From: Thelonectria olida
Lineage: Eukaryota > Ascomycota > Sordariomycetes > Hypocreales > Nectriaceae
Length of the DNA stretch: 64,000 bases
Direction: 5' to 3'
Assembly (NCBI GenBank): GCA_020736575.1
Contig: JAGPYM010000005.1
Location: 806,001 to 870,000 of the forward strand
The position numbers and the translations under genes were made by a program. Below are positions 1 to 13,118 of this stretch, one piece after another. Position 1 is the stretch's first letter. Each line of letters starts with the position of its first letter. The notes under the pieces are model-generated. The model ran no database searches, had not been told where the DNA came from, and was given only the letters and a program-made list of their open reading frames with translations.

Positions 1-1178
1 CCCAACTCCATTTCATGTTCCACCTCGAGCTCAAGCTCAAGCTCCAGCCCCAGCTCCTGCTTTGGGTCCTGTTCCAGCTTCAGCCGCTTCAGCTTCAGCT
101 CCAGCTCCAGCAATAAAGTCAGAACCTCCGGAAGGACCAGCAACTCCCGCCACTCTAGCCCCAGTGTCGCCTGAAGACCTTGAAAAGAATGAACTTTCTC
201 CAGGCCCTGCCACCAACCATGCTCCTGCTCGCCGTCAAACTAAATCTAATACCATAATGACGGAAACTGGTGACTACTTGGTCCAGGTTGCAAGCACATA
301 TGCTCGCTTGACTACCAACCTGGTTTCCGGAGCCCACGTGGAGATGGCGGTCATGGAACAGCACGAGCAGTCGAGACTGACGACCTCATTCACCGACATG
401 TCCGTACTCGTGGCCATGGATATCGAGCAGACGAGACTCCGGTAAGCCGTTTTCGTACAACCCTTGCATCAATGCACATCTTGTGACCTGGTCTGGCCTG
501 GCTAACGTCCTCCCCTTGTTTTGATAGCAAAATCCAATACTTGACCGACAAGTTTTTCCGTGACGTTCAAGAGACGTGGAATCCGAATGCTGTCCCCGTG
601 TCGCCCGAACCGGTTTCTCAGCAGACCCCCTCAGCGCACGATGCGATCAGGCCGTTCGCACGGGTGCCATTGCCTACAGCCGAAGTTGAGACGCCAAAGC
701 CCCCTGTCGTCCCAAAACCAGACCCCTCCTCGCAAGCTTCTCCTGACAAAACCTCGCCCACTGCTACTGCTGATGTCGATGTCACGATGTCGGACGATTC
801 AGAGGATGAGGAGGAGGAAACATTCGCCAAGATCGACATGGACGCACTTAGACAGAGAGGCAAAGGCTCGTACTACTGCCCCTTTGGACATCGATGTGAC
901 AAGGGTGGGGTGGACAAGGCCGGTAACCTAGTTCTATTTGACAGGAATTCGTCATTTGCGTATGTTCGCCACCTTTGGTCCGGCTTATCTAGATTCGCTG
1001 GGCGATTTCCCCCCTTCGCAACCTGCTAATACTTCATAGACAACACTGCAATAAACACAGGAAACCTTGGAGGTGCGAAGTGCCTGGATGCCCAAATCCA
1101 CCCAAAAAGAGGAGGTTTGCCCGCAGAGACGGTCTGGAAAGACATAAAGCCACAGTCAAGCATCGTGTTGGAACATGA
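1..1178 (+). CDS. C2H2 zinc-finger protein, 5' end outside the window
   Basis: The reading frame is already open at base 2, so the start lies upstream. Exons seen: up to 441, 528-959 and 1040-1178 (TGA 1176-1178); introns 442-527 and 960-1039 have GT/AG ends and both joins keep frame. The N-terminal part is Ala/Pro-rich low complexity. A middle part is Pro/Ser-rich with an acidic stretch (DDSEDEEEE). The C-terminus has two Cys/His units: YYCPFGHRC followed by QHCNKH, then RCEVPGCPNPP followed by ERHKATVKH, which look like paired C2H2 fingers. The second intron falls inside the first finger, and only the spliced form has its His ligands, which supports the model. It is probably a nuclear DNA-binding or regulatory protein; no specific orthologue is recognised. 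Confidence 0.75.
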
Positions 1179-4100
1179 TAAGATCCTAGTCAGAAGCTAG
1201 ACATTTGCTTCCTTTTGGGGCGACATGACCATAACCGGTCAGTCTACTAGCCCCTCTAGATTAGATACGATTGGGCTCCAAGGTCGGTGAACAAGTCGAG
1301 GTGGCTTTGGACAGGCAGAGCTGCCCAAACACGCACACTGCACCAATGGCTGTGGCTCATCAAGGCTGTTGCTGATGCAGTCGGCGGATGTTGGCCAGGG
1401 TACCAGTTCTCATCTGCTGTTCAACAACATGCCACTCAACAGCACAATGACAGCTCGAGTACGGCCGCATGATGACGAAATTATCCCGAACTTGCGGGTT
1501 GCCGGAATGACTACGAACAAAGAGGCCCTCCTGCGGTCACAACGCATGCTTAACGAGGCGGAAGCGGGGGTTGACGGGCATGGCCCAGTCCGGTCCAACC
1601 TAGAGTTGGCTCATCGTCACCAATCACTAACACCATTTCCCATCTGTTGCGGGGAGCTGGCCTTTCTTACTTGCATAGCATAGTATAAATTGCTACACCG
1701 GTCAGTCCCAAGGATCTGACCGATGAGGCTTCTCAACTGCCAGCTGGCATTTTGAGGGGAAGCAAGCATTCGCTTAAGGCGCCAACACACCCCGTCTTCC
1801 ATTGACCGCTGCAGATTGGGTTGAGGCATGCATGCCTGCACAGGGTCTCGGAACGGACCATGCACCAGCCCGTTGAGAACCCAGCGATGAAACAGAAATT
1901 TTCGAGCTCGAAAATGGACGAAAACCGCTTCGCTTCGTCAGCCTTATTACGACGTACGTGCCATGCACCTAGCCGCGATCAGCGATCATACAACTCGCCC
2001 ATTTGTGCCCAACATCCCTCGAAAATCACCAAGCACGAAGGCCAGTCGGGAAGCGGGTGAAATGGGCTTTCGTCTCACAGGTAATCTCGCCGGCCCCCTA
2101 CCTGATGGATGCATGAAACCGCGCGAGTAGAATAGACCTTTGCTAATACTGATGGACGGTTAGTTGCACCAGACACTCGGGACAGTCCTGGCGGCTCAGG
2201 CGGAGTCCCTTGGATCCCGGCCCTCTGCGGCACGTAAATGACGCGCAGCATGTTAAACCTGGTGTTGTTGGTGTGAGTGATAGGTCTTTTTCGACGGTTG
2301 CACCTGGGAAAGCCCTGCGCCCGTGTCCGGGCTGGGCGTATTCTCTCACGGCGGAAACCCTCTTTTGTCGTCTCTGCGCTTGTCCCCTCTTCCATTCCCA
2401 TTCCCGACATGATCACCTCCAGGGCAGGGATCATGGTTGAGAATCAGACTGGCTAGCCTCGGGGACCAGGGAGGGCGGGCCACTTGGGGTACTGCGACAT
2501 GGGAGCGATACATAAGCACGGTGCCCAGGAGACAGAGATGACCGGTCAACTCGATGTCATTTTCATGCGGATGATTTCAGGGGCATTCACCGGTCTGATT
2601 GGGCACCCATTGCTTGCGCCGAGGCCCATGATCAAGGATAGCGATGGAGCCTCAAGCACTTCTGCGATCCGATCTCAATGGCCCAATCTACTCTGCTCCA
2701 CACACCCCCAAACCCAAGTCCGCTCATTCAGACGAAGCGCCAAGTGGCGCACGTGGCTCCTCAACGGTGCGGGCCTAGAGAGCTAGCAGCCATTGATTTA
2801 CAAAGTATGAAGTACATAGATGGGAAGGACAAGACTGGTGTCGGAAGGAGAAGGCGAGATGAGCTGAACGACGAAGTAGGCGGTACAACGGCACTTGCGG
2901 ACGAATACTTCGTGCTTCTTACAGTATGTAGCAAAGAGAGAAAGGAGAAGCGCGTAGCAAGGGGGGCGGCGTAACAGCAAGGGGGTTCTTGGCGATGTAA
3001 CTAGTATTTGTTCCCTTGACTTCTGTTTCCTTTCTTTTTCCTCCTTACCGTCTGTCGGATTCGCTTTTGACTGGTTGAGTCTTGTGCAGTACCAAGTACG
3101 TACTATGCTCTGGGTGGACTGGTTTGCTTTTTGTCAGTTGGAGGATGGGCCGGAGTTGTCTCAACGGCAAGGGAGAGGCGGCGTGTAATAGCTCTGGGGT
3201 AATGTAAGGGAAACGTCATGACGCGGTCATAACAGTGATTGAACCATTGAAGGAAAAGTCACCATGCATGGGCATGGGCATGGTGTTCCCTTGCTTGAAT
3301 TGGGAGTCGTACGTTTATTCTCGGCAGGGCGGAGGTACCCTGTACTTAGTTGATAACCCAGGAAGGGACGCAGTAGATCTCGTGGGGATGATCCCAAGAT
3401 TCCCAATAGGAGAATGCCGCTAATGCGTGGCGCTCTGTGGATTCTGAATCCAAGGCCTCGAGCAGGGGCCAAGGCTCCGGAGAGCGATGATGCATGTCAG
3501 GATCTGATGAAGTCTCGTGCACTTTGTTCAGCACACAACATGTAATGTAACGCGTGCGTGTGATATGCGATATGTAGGTATGCACTACTTCTACAGTGCA
3601 TTGCAGGCCCAGGGGTCATCCATCTTACAAACAGTATGTATGTACAACAAGACAAGGAACAACAAACAAACATGACGACACAGGTTTATGTATTGGAACA
3701 CTTGGAGCGTGGCCATTAGCTCCCCAACACTGATAGCCGTGTCAGAGGCGAGGCGGAGTGAAGAGAGGCTGTCGCTTCTTGGGGAGGAGTCGGGGCAGAG
3801 AAGACAGCAAAACCAAGCAACGAAGGCGGATGGCACGGAGGGAGGGCGTTGTTCAAGTGTCGACGAGCCAACCATGGCACGAAATGGAGCGAGGCGGAAC
3901 CGTGACAGCTTTAGCTGGGCTGGGATATTTTACTTTTTTCCCAATTAAGAGGTGACGGGGGGTGGCGGCGCGTGTGAGAACGGGGAGAAGATCTCTTCTC
4001 TTTTCTCCTTGTCATCTCTTCTCGTTTGCGTTGCCGATGTCGTGTGTGCACTTGTACCAATAGTTTCTTCCTGCTTGCTTTCAACCGCTGGTGCAACATG

Positions 4101-5166
4101 GTACGGCAGCCTCGTGTTTCCCCCCTTGCACCCCGGCCAGGCAACCCGGGTTGTCTCTTCCCTCATTTTTTTCTTGTCATTTTTTGGGGGGGGGTTTAAT
4201 TATTCTGTATTTTGCTTGAAATTTCCTTTTTTCTTTTTTTGCTTTGCATCGTCTCTCGTTTTGTTGATGTTTTCGCCCCTGGACCCGTTGAGTTGAGGGT
4301 TGGTTCTTTGGTGGACACCAGACGTCAATCTAAACTCGTTCGTGATAGCGTGGCTCCCTTAAGAGCGTGACCCGTACTTCCATTGCAGCATCGTACCAAG
4401 TACGGATGCAGAGCACGCATGTATGTACTTTGTAGCTACGTTTGTCCCGTAATGAAATCCTCTTCCGTAACGGGTGTAACTCGTGCTATTTCCCGTCGAC
4501 GTAACCGCGTGGTTGCTTCCCGTCGTAACATGGCTTGTTTGCGCGGCACGGGTGCTTCATTTGATATGTGACTGGACGTCGTCCCGGCCGCTGGGAAGTC
4601 CTGGGATTCTGGAACGGAACCGGGGGTGAGAAGTGAGAAATCAGAAAGAACAAAAAAACAAGGGGCCTGGCCAAGAATAGCTCCGTGGATTCCAGTCAGA
4701 GGTGCCCTGCGTTACCTTGGCCTCGCCTTGCCGCGCCCTGCCTTGCCTCAGACGGCTGTAGCTCGCCATGTACGAAGTACACACCCGTCGGCAAAGTCCA
4801 GCTAGGCATCTTCTAGTTCGACGAGTTGTTGTCTCCCCCGACCGCTACTCTCAGAGGAAAAGGGAGAGAGCGAAAAGACTTGGGCACCTCCGAAGCCCGG
4901 GCCGGAGCTGACTCGGGAGTGAGCAAGAGGTGGACTGGTCCGACTGGAAGTTTAAAATATAAAGCTCCTGCCGCTGCTCTTGCTGATCAGGACCTCAAAG
5001 ACGGCGTGGACGAGCTTTCCTCCTCCTACTACCAAAGGGGCTTTCATACATACTTCAATTGCTTCCAATTCGATACCCAGGCCTCAGACTTGTTGATATC
5101 TCTTCCTCTTCTTGATACCCCCTCCACACACCACATAGACATCAACCCCCCTCCACATCCTTCATC
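1179..5166. other. intergenic, no gene recognised (4.0 kb)
   Basis: Only short unrelated ORFs occur on both strands, without recognisable domains, and no splice model gave a conserved protein. The right end (about 4.8-5.17 kb) is the promoter and leader of the amine oxidase gene, with an AT-rich TATA-like element and a CT-rich stretch just before the start codon. Short words of the type TACCAAGTACG / TACGAAGTAC occur at about 3090, 4394 and 4771; the same family recurs elsewhere in the window. Confidence 0.6.
4957..4963 (+). promoter_or_regulatory. TATA-like element of the amine oxidase gene
   Basis: ATATAAA lies in an AT-rich stretch about 200 bases upstream of the start codon at 5167 and is followed by a pyrimidine-rich leader. 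The position suits a fungal core promoter; assignment is by position only. Confidence 0.4.
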
Positions 5167-6600
5167 ATGATTATGGCTACTCCCTCCGTCCTCATTATTG
5201 GGGCTGGCAACTTCGGTGCCGCAACTGCTTTGACCCTCGCCAAGAGAGGTGATGTCCGAGTCACTCTTGTTGATACGGCAGCCTTCCCCAACCCCAGAGC
5301 CGCTTCTCATGACATCAACAAGATTGTCCGGGATGACTACCCTGACCGGCTCTACATGCGCATGCTGGCCAAGGCTATGCCTCAGTGGCGCCAGGACAAG
5401 CTCTACAAGACGTGGTACCACGAGGTCGGCATGCTCCGAGCCGACTCTACTTCGTTTGCCGAGGAGAGCATCGCTTCGTACCGCGACATGAACATCCCCA
5501 ACGATTCAGAGCTTCTCTCGGTCGAGGAGGTGAGGAAACGCTGGAACGGGGCCTTTGCTACGGCCGACTTTACGGGGGTGGAGCAGATCCTGTTCAACCC
5601 TAGCGTTGGCTTCGCCGAGGCCGACAAGGCGCTTGGTGCCGTGGTGCAGGCCGCTGTTGACCTGGGAGTCAACTACGTTGTTGGCGAGCTGAAGCAGCTA
5701 GAGATGGCCGAGGATGGCGGTTGCTCCGGTGTCCTGCTGACGGACGGCCGGACGCTGCGTGCTGACAAGATCCTCCTGGCTACGGGAGCGCGAACCTCAG
5801 CTATCCTGGCGTCCAGCGCACCCGAGCGAAAGGACCTCGATGCCGGCGACAGGTTGCTGGCCACGGGAGCTGTCAGCTTCTATGCCAAGCTCACCGGCGC
5901 CCAGCACGAGAAGTTTGCGACAATTCCCGTCTTGAAGAACTGTCTCCCGCAGGTCAAGGGTGAGTTTTCTATTTTACGCAGGCAATGAATGAACTGGGCG
6001 GGAGCTAACTGTTTTGGCAGGCGAGGGCATGTCGATCCTCGCCGACGGCACTATCAAGTTCAACTGTGACCTTTGCTTCACCAACTACCAGACGGACGAG
6101 AAGACGGGCGTCACCATGTCTACGGTGCCGGACCAGTCCATGTACAACACGTGGACAGGCCCTCGATTCATCGACTTCTTTGAGAAGCGCGCGCGCCGCA
6201 CGCTAGACGGCCTCTACGGCAAGGAGGTTGCAGGTATCCAAATCCAGGGCTACCGAATGTGCTGGTGCGTTTCGTGACCGATTCCTTGGGTGCATGCAAG
6301 ACTGACTGACCGGTTCTCGACAGGGACGCATCTACACCAACACATGACTTCCTCATCTCGCCACACCCCAACTGCGACGGCCTCTACATCGCAACCGGCG
6401 GCTCGTTCCACGGCTGGAAGTTCTTGCCCGTCATCGGCGACTACATTGCAGACATGTTGCAGGGCACCCTTGAGCCCGACTTTGCAGACCGGTGGGCCTG
6501 GGACAAGAAGGGCGGCGATGGTCGCTCGGCCAATCCCACGTATCAGATTGTGGGAGACTTGAAGGACCTGGCGAGCGGCTCCAATGGCTGGGCCAACTAG
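5167..6600 (+). CDS. FAD-dependent amine oxidase (fructosyl amino acid / saccharopine / sarcosine oxidase type)
   Basis: Exons 5167-5959, 6021-6264 and 6324-6600 join in frame to a 437-residue protein, the usual length of fungal fructosyl amino acid oxidases. The N-terminus has the FAD dinucleotide-binding signature VLIIGAGNFGAATALTLAKRG, then the DINKIVRDDY segment typical of this family. The C-terminal exons give RMCWD (Cys about 345, the likely covalent FAD attachment site by family analogy), TPTHDFLISPHP and the GLYIATGGSFHGWKFLP flavin loop. The intron at 6265-6323 splits the Trp codon of RMCWD, so that motif exists only after splicing. Such enzymes oxidise secondary amines (Amadori amino acids, saccharopine, sarcosine) with release of hydrogen peroxide; the substrate cannot be read from the sequence. 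A second in-frame ATG at 5173 is an alternative start. The C-terminus GWAN is not a clear peroxisomal PTS1. Confidence 0.88.
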
Positions 6601-7225
6601 GAAGACTTTGTTTCTGCATTTCCATGTTGTTCTTTTGAGAGGGGGTGGGGAGTACAGAGCACCACGATACACACTCTCAACTCTCACACATCCGACATAG
6701 ACACGCGCACAGCCCTTTGGATACACTCGACAGTGGCGCTCTCCAGTGGAGCGGATGGATTGATCTCTGGGCTTGATGGCGTTGGTGCCGGCGTTGGTGA
6801 CGGCGCTGGCGCTGGCGCTGACCTAGATTGGATGCACAAGACCAACGCAGGGAGACAAGACAGTCATGGGCAAAAAGAAAAGACGAAAAGAAAAAGAGGA
6901 ACCGCCAAAGGAGCTTGCATGCTGAGTTTCCCATCAGCAAATGGTTTTCCCCAGTTTCAGCCCGGATCCATCCATCCAAGGGCCTCACACCGTCTTGGTC
7001 TCAGATGTCTCCTCTTCTCTCCTCCCTCCCTTGGGACCACCAAAGCAATGACTTGGAGCTAGACTGGCTCAGGCTGAGAAGTTGTCTCCTCTTGTTGGGA
7101 GGGGGTTCTTACAAGGCTGGGCTTGGGTCAGACGACCAATTGTTGTCGTTGTTGTTGTCGCTTTGATGTTTTCCCCTCTCTAATGCTGTCACTCTTCTCC
7201 TCACAGGCTTGTCTGGGCTTGTATA

Positions 7226-7380
7226 TTTTTTTTTTTTCCTTTTTTCTTTTTTTTTTTCTTTTTCTCTCGGGCTCTTACACCTCATTCCCTTCACATTACA
7301 ACATGGAACTCTAAACCTACCACCTCTACCTTTCACCCATCATTCCTATTTTTTTTTCTTTTCTTTTTTTTTTTTTTTTT
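7226..7380 (+). repeat. pyrimidine/poly-T tracts
   Basis: Two T-rich blocks, 7226-7268 and 7349-7380, consist of T runs of up to about 17 broken by single C residues, with mixed sequence between them. They are simple sequence. They lie about 650 bases downstream of the oxidase stop codon, so a link to its 3' end is not shown. Confidence 0.7.
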
Positions 7381-7854
7381 ACACATTTTTATTTTTGCGT
7401 TTCTTTATGTCTTTGCATCCGTCGGCGTCGAAAATACGCACAGTACTTTGACTGCCAGGCGTGGAGGAATTGGGGCGCTTCTCGGGCTATTTGCGATATC
7501 CATGGTTGCTTTTTCTTGGACTTCGACCGTCCCACTCGGCACCGCCTTTGGTTCGTGGCTTTTGGCATGCACGGGGGGCATGACTTGGCGCGCGTCTTCG
7601 TCGCCACTGGAAAAGAGCCCTCCCAGGCGAGAATCAAGGTCGAAGGGAGAGGGGGCCGGAAGAGACGGGGGACAGTGTTGGACAGTAATGGTGCGAAATT
7701 GGGTTGAATGGGAAAACTGGAGCAGACTTGTCTTCGAAGAGAGGGACAAAGAGGAGAGATGGATACATGGTTTACTCTACAGGGTTATACAGGCACACGC
7801 AATGGCACACGCAGAGATTCATTGTTACACATGGGTCAATATCAAACTGTGAAA

Positions 7855-7877
7855 TGAAGTGAAGTGAAGTGAAGTGA
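7855..7877 (+). repeat. TGAAG pentanucleotide tandem repeat
   Basis: Four complete TGAAG units plus a partial one, perfect and head to tail, in otherwise non-coding sequence. A short microsatellite. Confidence 0.85.
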
Positions 7878-10800
7878 GACGACCCACGATGTCGAGATTT
7901 GGCCCCATCAATCTCGTTATTCATGACCCAATATGGGATGGACTTCTTATAGCTGAAGCGGTCTGACAAACCAGCTGGAAAGATTTGACGTTTCCTGCTG
8001 TGTTGCATTGTCCGCTGCGACTTTGCTACTCTGTGACACGCAGGAAGCGAGAACAGACGGTAAACAATCACTTCTCACGTGGCTATCGATATGACGGGTC
8101 AGATGCGTCATGGTTGCAAGAGAGAGGGGACTCTTGCCTCATCTCTCCCGTCTCACTTTGCCTCACAGGTGCTTGGGTTGGGTTGATTGCTGGCTGCCAT
8201 TGGCCACCCACTACGGAGCTGAGGCCGAACCAGAGGATAGATGCATGTCTCTTGTGCCAGAAACGAGGTCCAGGCCCGTTCCCAAGGGCTGATGCGATAG
8301 AGTGCAGCGCAGCGCAGTGCAGCCGGTAGTTGCAACCGGTCTGCACGTACCGCCCTTGCGCCCGTGGTTGTGCGAAGTAGTTGCCCATGTTGTCTCCTTT
8401 GCCTCATCCGGTCAGCCTTATTATTCTCTCTCTTTTTCTCTCTGCGCCCGCTGATGGCGCGCTGCGCGACAACAATGCCAACATCCCACTTCGGTTCAGC
8501 TGAGCCCCAAGCTCAGCCGTCCGCTTGGGCCATTGCTGGGATTGTTGTTGACGGTTCTGCTACCTTCTCTCTCGTTGACGCCTCATCAGCAGGGATGTCG
8601 CCCGCCTGGTGGTGCTGGCGAGACGATCCCCCTTCTCTCTCTCTCTTAGCCCCCTCCCTGCAAACCCTGGTTACCCGTGTCTGACAGATGGCATCCAACC
8701 ATTTCCCTCCTCTCGGAACTTCTCTCGGAGACCTTTTCCTTTCCCGTGCCAACTTAACCCTACCATCGCACAATTATGGTTCTTGGCGAACCTGGCAGAT
8801 GTGCTCCCAGCAACGGGTTACACTGGGTTCCCACCCACCAACTCTTCCCAATGCTACCCCGGCAGTTCCCAGTCCCAACCATTCGCTCCCCCCCTGTTCG
8901 GAGACCCAAGGTCAGCAGGGTCTCAGGCCCAGATTTCGTGTTCCTGTAGTTCGGTACCGTGGCTTGGGCAGAGGAAGAGTGGATACGAGATAGAGGAGGA
9001 AGATGGGATGGGGAAGAAGAAGAAGAGAGCTGGGATGTCGCAGATCCCGCAAGGCAAGGGGGGTTGCGCTCAGACGTTTTACTTTGTGCTACGGCAGGTC
9101 GTCCTGTGTGCTGTTGCAGCTGTTTTCTTCTTCGAGCGAGCCCTGCATGGAAAGTTTCTAGGCATCGTCCCACCCTGCGACATGACATGACATGACAGCA
9201 CATTGCGACACGAGACGACGGAGGAAGTGTCCAGGTTCTGAGGAGAGAAGAGACGAGTCGACTCGGGACATGGCAGCTTGCGGGACGGAGGGCGGGGAGA
9301 TGGGCCGCCATCGTCGCCGGAGACGGCAACTCGGGCTTAGACGTGGAATGTGACGGCTGAGCCTCTCCTCTCCATAACTAACAAGAGCCATTTCAACCTC
9401 CTGGACCCCCGGCTTCCTCTCCTGCGACCGTCTGACTCGTGGCACCCGTGGACATGGGATGGGAGATGGGTCCAAGCCACGGGGGGCCGTCTGGATGCGA
9501 AATATCTCCATACCGGTCTAGCTGAGGAACGCCTCCTTTGCGGTCTTGGACTCGCAGTGACAGAGGTGGATGCGCAAGCTACAGGGAGAAGGAGGCCGGA
9601 AAGCCAAGAATCCTTCTCTTCCCACATGGCTGCCGCTCGTTGGCGCCGACGGTTGAGCGCAAGCGAGCTGCTTCTTCTGCCTTGCCGCCTTCAATCTACA
9701 CCCAGCATTCGTGCATATGTATGTCTTGCCTAGCATTCCCTCTTGCTTACACCGAGATGGAGCCATGCATGTAACGTCTTTCCCGGATGTTTGTCTCCCG
9801 TCCTCGGGTGTCTTTGATGCCAAAAGTCTCGGATGGCTGATTTCGGGCCATCCGTATCCAAAGGTTATTGATGCGTCATGACACAGCCTTGGCTCATCGT
9901 ACATATCGACGATATTGGTATCCGTAGGTTGGTTTGTTAGCACGCCACCTCAGTGACCAATCCCTGGTCAATCTCCACGCGTCTCCATCGCCCGATTCCG
10001 CACCCGTTCAGTTGGGACGACTGCCCTCAAGCCAACGAGGCCCCACGAGCCCACGAGCGGGTAGAGCGCCCGCGATGCGTTCTGGGGGTCCTCTCGATGT
10101 ACCGGAGTACTCAGTACTTGCGCTCCAGCAGCTGGCTGTCCGTGTGATGTACCGAGTACCTACTCCTTGCAGGACAGGGGGCGCATATGAGTACATGTAC
10201 TGTGCAGTAGTTCGAGAATGGGGACCCAAGTGGCTGGCGAGGGGGGGAAATGGGAAGGTCAAGGAAAAAGCAAAGTGAACTCTATTGGAGTCGTGAGTGG
10301 TCAGCAGTGAGGAAGAGGGGGGGGCTTTTTAGGGGCGCCTTTGAGATGGGATCTGCGAGATTGAATGAGTTTGGCATATGAAACCATCAGTCTCACCGCC
10401 ACACTCAGATACGTACATGGAAAGATGAATGGGTTATGTTGGAGGTTTGCTTGGGAAGACTCGGAGCATATGGACATACGTATCTACCACCCCCACTCCC
10501 CCCCCCATATCATCCACTCCAATCAAGACCAGATGGGCAAACTGAGATTGCCATGTCGATCAGGAGAATTCATGCCAAGTAGGTTTGAGTCTATTCAAAG
10601 TCAGATGAGTTCTGACGTACTACGTAGTACAAAGTGCTTCGGCCTCATCGCCGACTCGGGAGTCACGTAGCGACAGACCTGGATCTAGAGATTCACGACG
10701 ACGACAAGGTTTCAGCTATAAACTTCCCCTGCCACTCAAAGTATCCATCATGTGATGCCTAACCAAACCACCACCACCCTGGCAACTTGGCTGACATGGT

Positions 10801-13118
10801 CCGCGAACGGCGGGTTTTGTCCCTTTGCTTTCGGGTCGATCGTCCATGGCAGCGAATCCCGTTGATGGAATTTGCACATTTCCCGTGAGCCAGCTGAGAG
10901 AGAGAGAGGCGTCGGCCCCCTTGTCTCTGAGGGGCTGGTTCGTTAGCGAGGCCTCTTTGGACCGTTACATTGCAGGTTTGCTTTTTCCTTCTCGATTCTG
11001 TTCCTCTTGGTGAGCTCATTTCCGCCGCGGGGAGGGTCCAAAGCAACCATGCCTCGCCTCGGTGCGAGAGCGAGACGCCCGTTGAGTTGCAGCGAACTGT
11101 CCCGGGCCAGTTGACCGACTGATGATCGACTGATGTCTCGGAAATATGAAGCTCCGGACGCCTTGCCTGCTGCTCGCCTTGGATGACGGGTCGCAAAATG
11201 CGGTGGTCGTCGGGGGTTTTGGATGCCGGGATCTGAAGAGAGAGTCGGCGGTCAGCAGATCGTATCCACCGGGCAATGGAGCGAATCTCCCTGCCCACAT
11301 CGTGTTAATGCTGTTGAGGCCCAAAGCCAAGGGGTTATCGTGGAGATCCGGCATCGATCACCGCCCGTCCCCCTTTGCGTTCGGTGCTCTCGGCCTCTGG
11401 GCCATGGCGCACGCTAATTCCTTCAGATGCAATGTGAGCCTTGGCAAGATGCCCCAGCTTTCAAGCTTCCCAGGTCATCTGGTCCGGAGCTCTGCCCCCG
11501 TCATCGGCTCGACGTGGTTCCACACTGCTTTGAGAGGAGGCCGCCTCCCTCGGTTGCGAAGACGAGATAAACATGATCGCGCGTGTCCAAGACAGCTGCT
11601 ACAGCATCTTGCAGTGTCCGGAGAACAGCAACAAGGTCGGCTTACAAGTTGATGCTCATCATCAACAACTGTCATGCATCCTGCAAAGAATGCTCCATGT
11701 ACGACTTAATTCCACGTCCCATCCAAGCCCTCGGGTCCGCTACTGCGCGATGAAAGTGAATTTCTGTGTGGGTCATCCAACCGTTTGTGAATGTTGTTTG
11801 TTGGTTGTCTTCAGGGTAGGTTGGGATGAAGCATGAGAAGGCACAATGTTGATACAGTTGGCCAAAAACTCCTCGAGATGACCCGAATAGATATAAACGT
11901 TCAAAGCTACACTGCAGTTCTTTTGTTCTTGATGCTTAGATGATCTCATCCGTCCTGCCATCGGTTCTCTCTCTCACTGAATGCAGTCAGTTCGTAGTTG
12001 GTACGCAGAGGGACTATCGATCTAGGAGCAACCTAAGACTCCAAGGAACAAACAGAGAGCAAAAGACTGTCACATATCACCGTCGATCTAGCAAATCTGG
12101 TTTACTGCAGGTTCTCGCTCGGCATGGCAACTGCCGCGTCCAGCTGTGACCTGGCTCCGTACGGCCGGGTCGAAATGATGTGGCTTCATTCACTCCCCAA
12201 ATGCCGTTGAGAGCGTCCGCTTCTCACACTGACAGAGAGTCCAAGGTTGCCAGCCTCACGCCCAAGCAAAAGTCGACGAAGTGCGGTACGCGGAGAAATC
12301 AAGGCGGAGAAATCGCTGCGGCATTTCTCGCAGGGGAGAAGCGAGGCGTTGATGGCCTCATTCGCTGCATTGGCCGACATGAGAAAAGTCTCTTCCACCG
12401 AGCCGAGTCAAGATCCTAAAAGCAATGAAGGGGAGAGAAGCCCAAGATAGCGTCAACGAGCCACCTCGCCACCCAGGTCCGGGCCGGTATCATGAAAGCT
12501 CATCCGTCAGCTTGCTGGGACGGCATCTACTTGAGATCCATATATGCATCCGCACAGACATGATGCCATGAGATGAGATAGTAGCATTCGGCGATTCCCT
12601 TATACGGGTCTGGCTTGCGAAAGTGTGGTAACTACCAATGCAAGTCGATGAGGGCCTCATTCGGGGAGGTTGGCGGTTGAGGGTTGGTGGGCCTATGAGA
12701 TCTGGACAAGGTCAAGAGGCCGCCAACTCTCCCGCCGAGGAGATCGATCGCAGGTACCACGGGACCAAGACTCGACTCCCCATTCCATGCGGTAAGAGCG
12801 GTCCACGTTATATTCCTCCCATGTCGAAGTGCTGAGCTGGCAAAGGAGGGCCCAATGGTTACCGGAGCCTGGCTTACTGTGTGCTAGAGCCGACAAGAAT
12901 GACCAGCAACACCTCCAGAGCGGGAGCCATATGAGTAGACAGGCAATTAATGTTCACGGGGAGACACATACAGACTGAGGCAGTGGGTAGAAGAACTGAT
13001 CTTGCTTTCGGCTATGTAACAGACGCTCAATGCTAAATCTATTTTATGTCCACGGCACCATCTTTTGAACAACATCATCATAACACGTTATGGAACTTGA
13101 GTAGCCCGAGTATTCAGC

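Larger units (their letters stand above)
6601..13118. other. intergenic, no gene recognised (6.5 kb)
   Basis: ORFs up to about 190 codons occur on both strands (for example around 8.6-9.3 kb and 10.8-11.6 kb). They are rich in Pro/Ser/Arg, overlap each other antisense, and show no domain or convincing splice continuation, so they are treated as chance ORFs. The block contains long pyrimidine/T tracts (7226-7380) and a small TGAAG repeat (7855-7877). A cluster of GTAC-centred words (GTACCGGAGTACTCAGTAC, GTACCGAGTAC, GTACTACGTAGTAC) lies at about 10.1-10.63 kb. The right end is the 3' flank of the sulfite reductase gene. Confidence 0.6.

Noticed and set aside
8609..9329. ORFs of 193 and 189 codons on opposite strands
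   Set aside because: They overlap each other antisense, are rich in Ser/Pro/Arg, and contain no recognisable domain or splice continuation.
10759..11652. ORFs of 179 (minus) and 168 (plus) codons
   Set aside because: Mutually antisense, compositionally random, no conserved motif.
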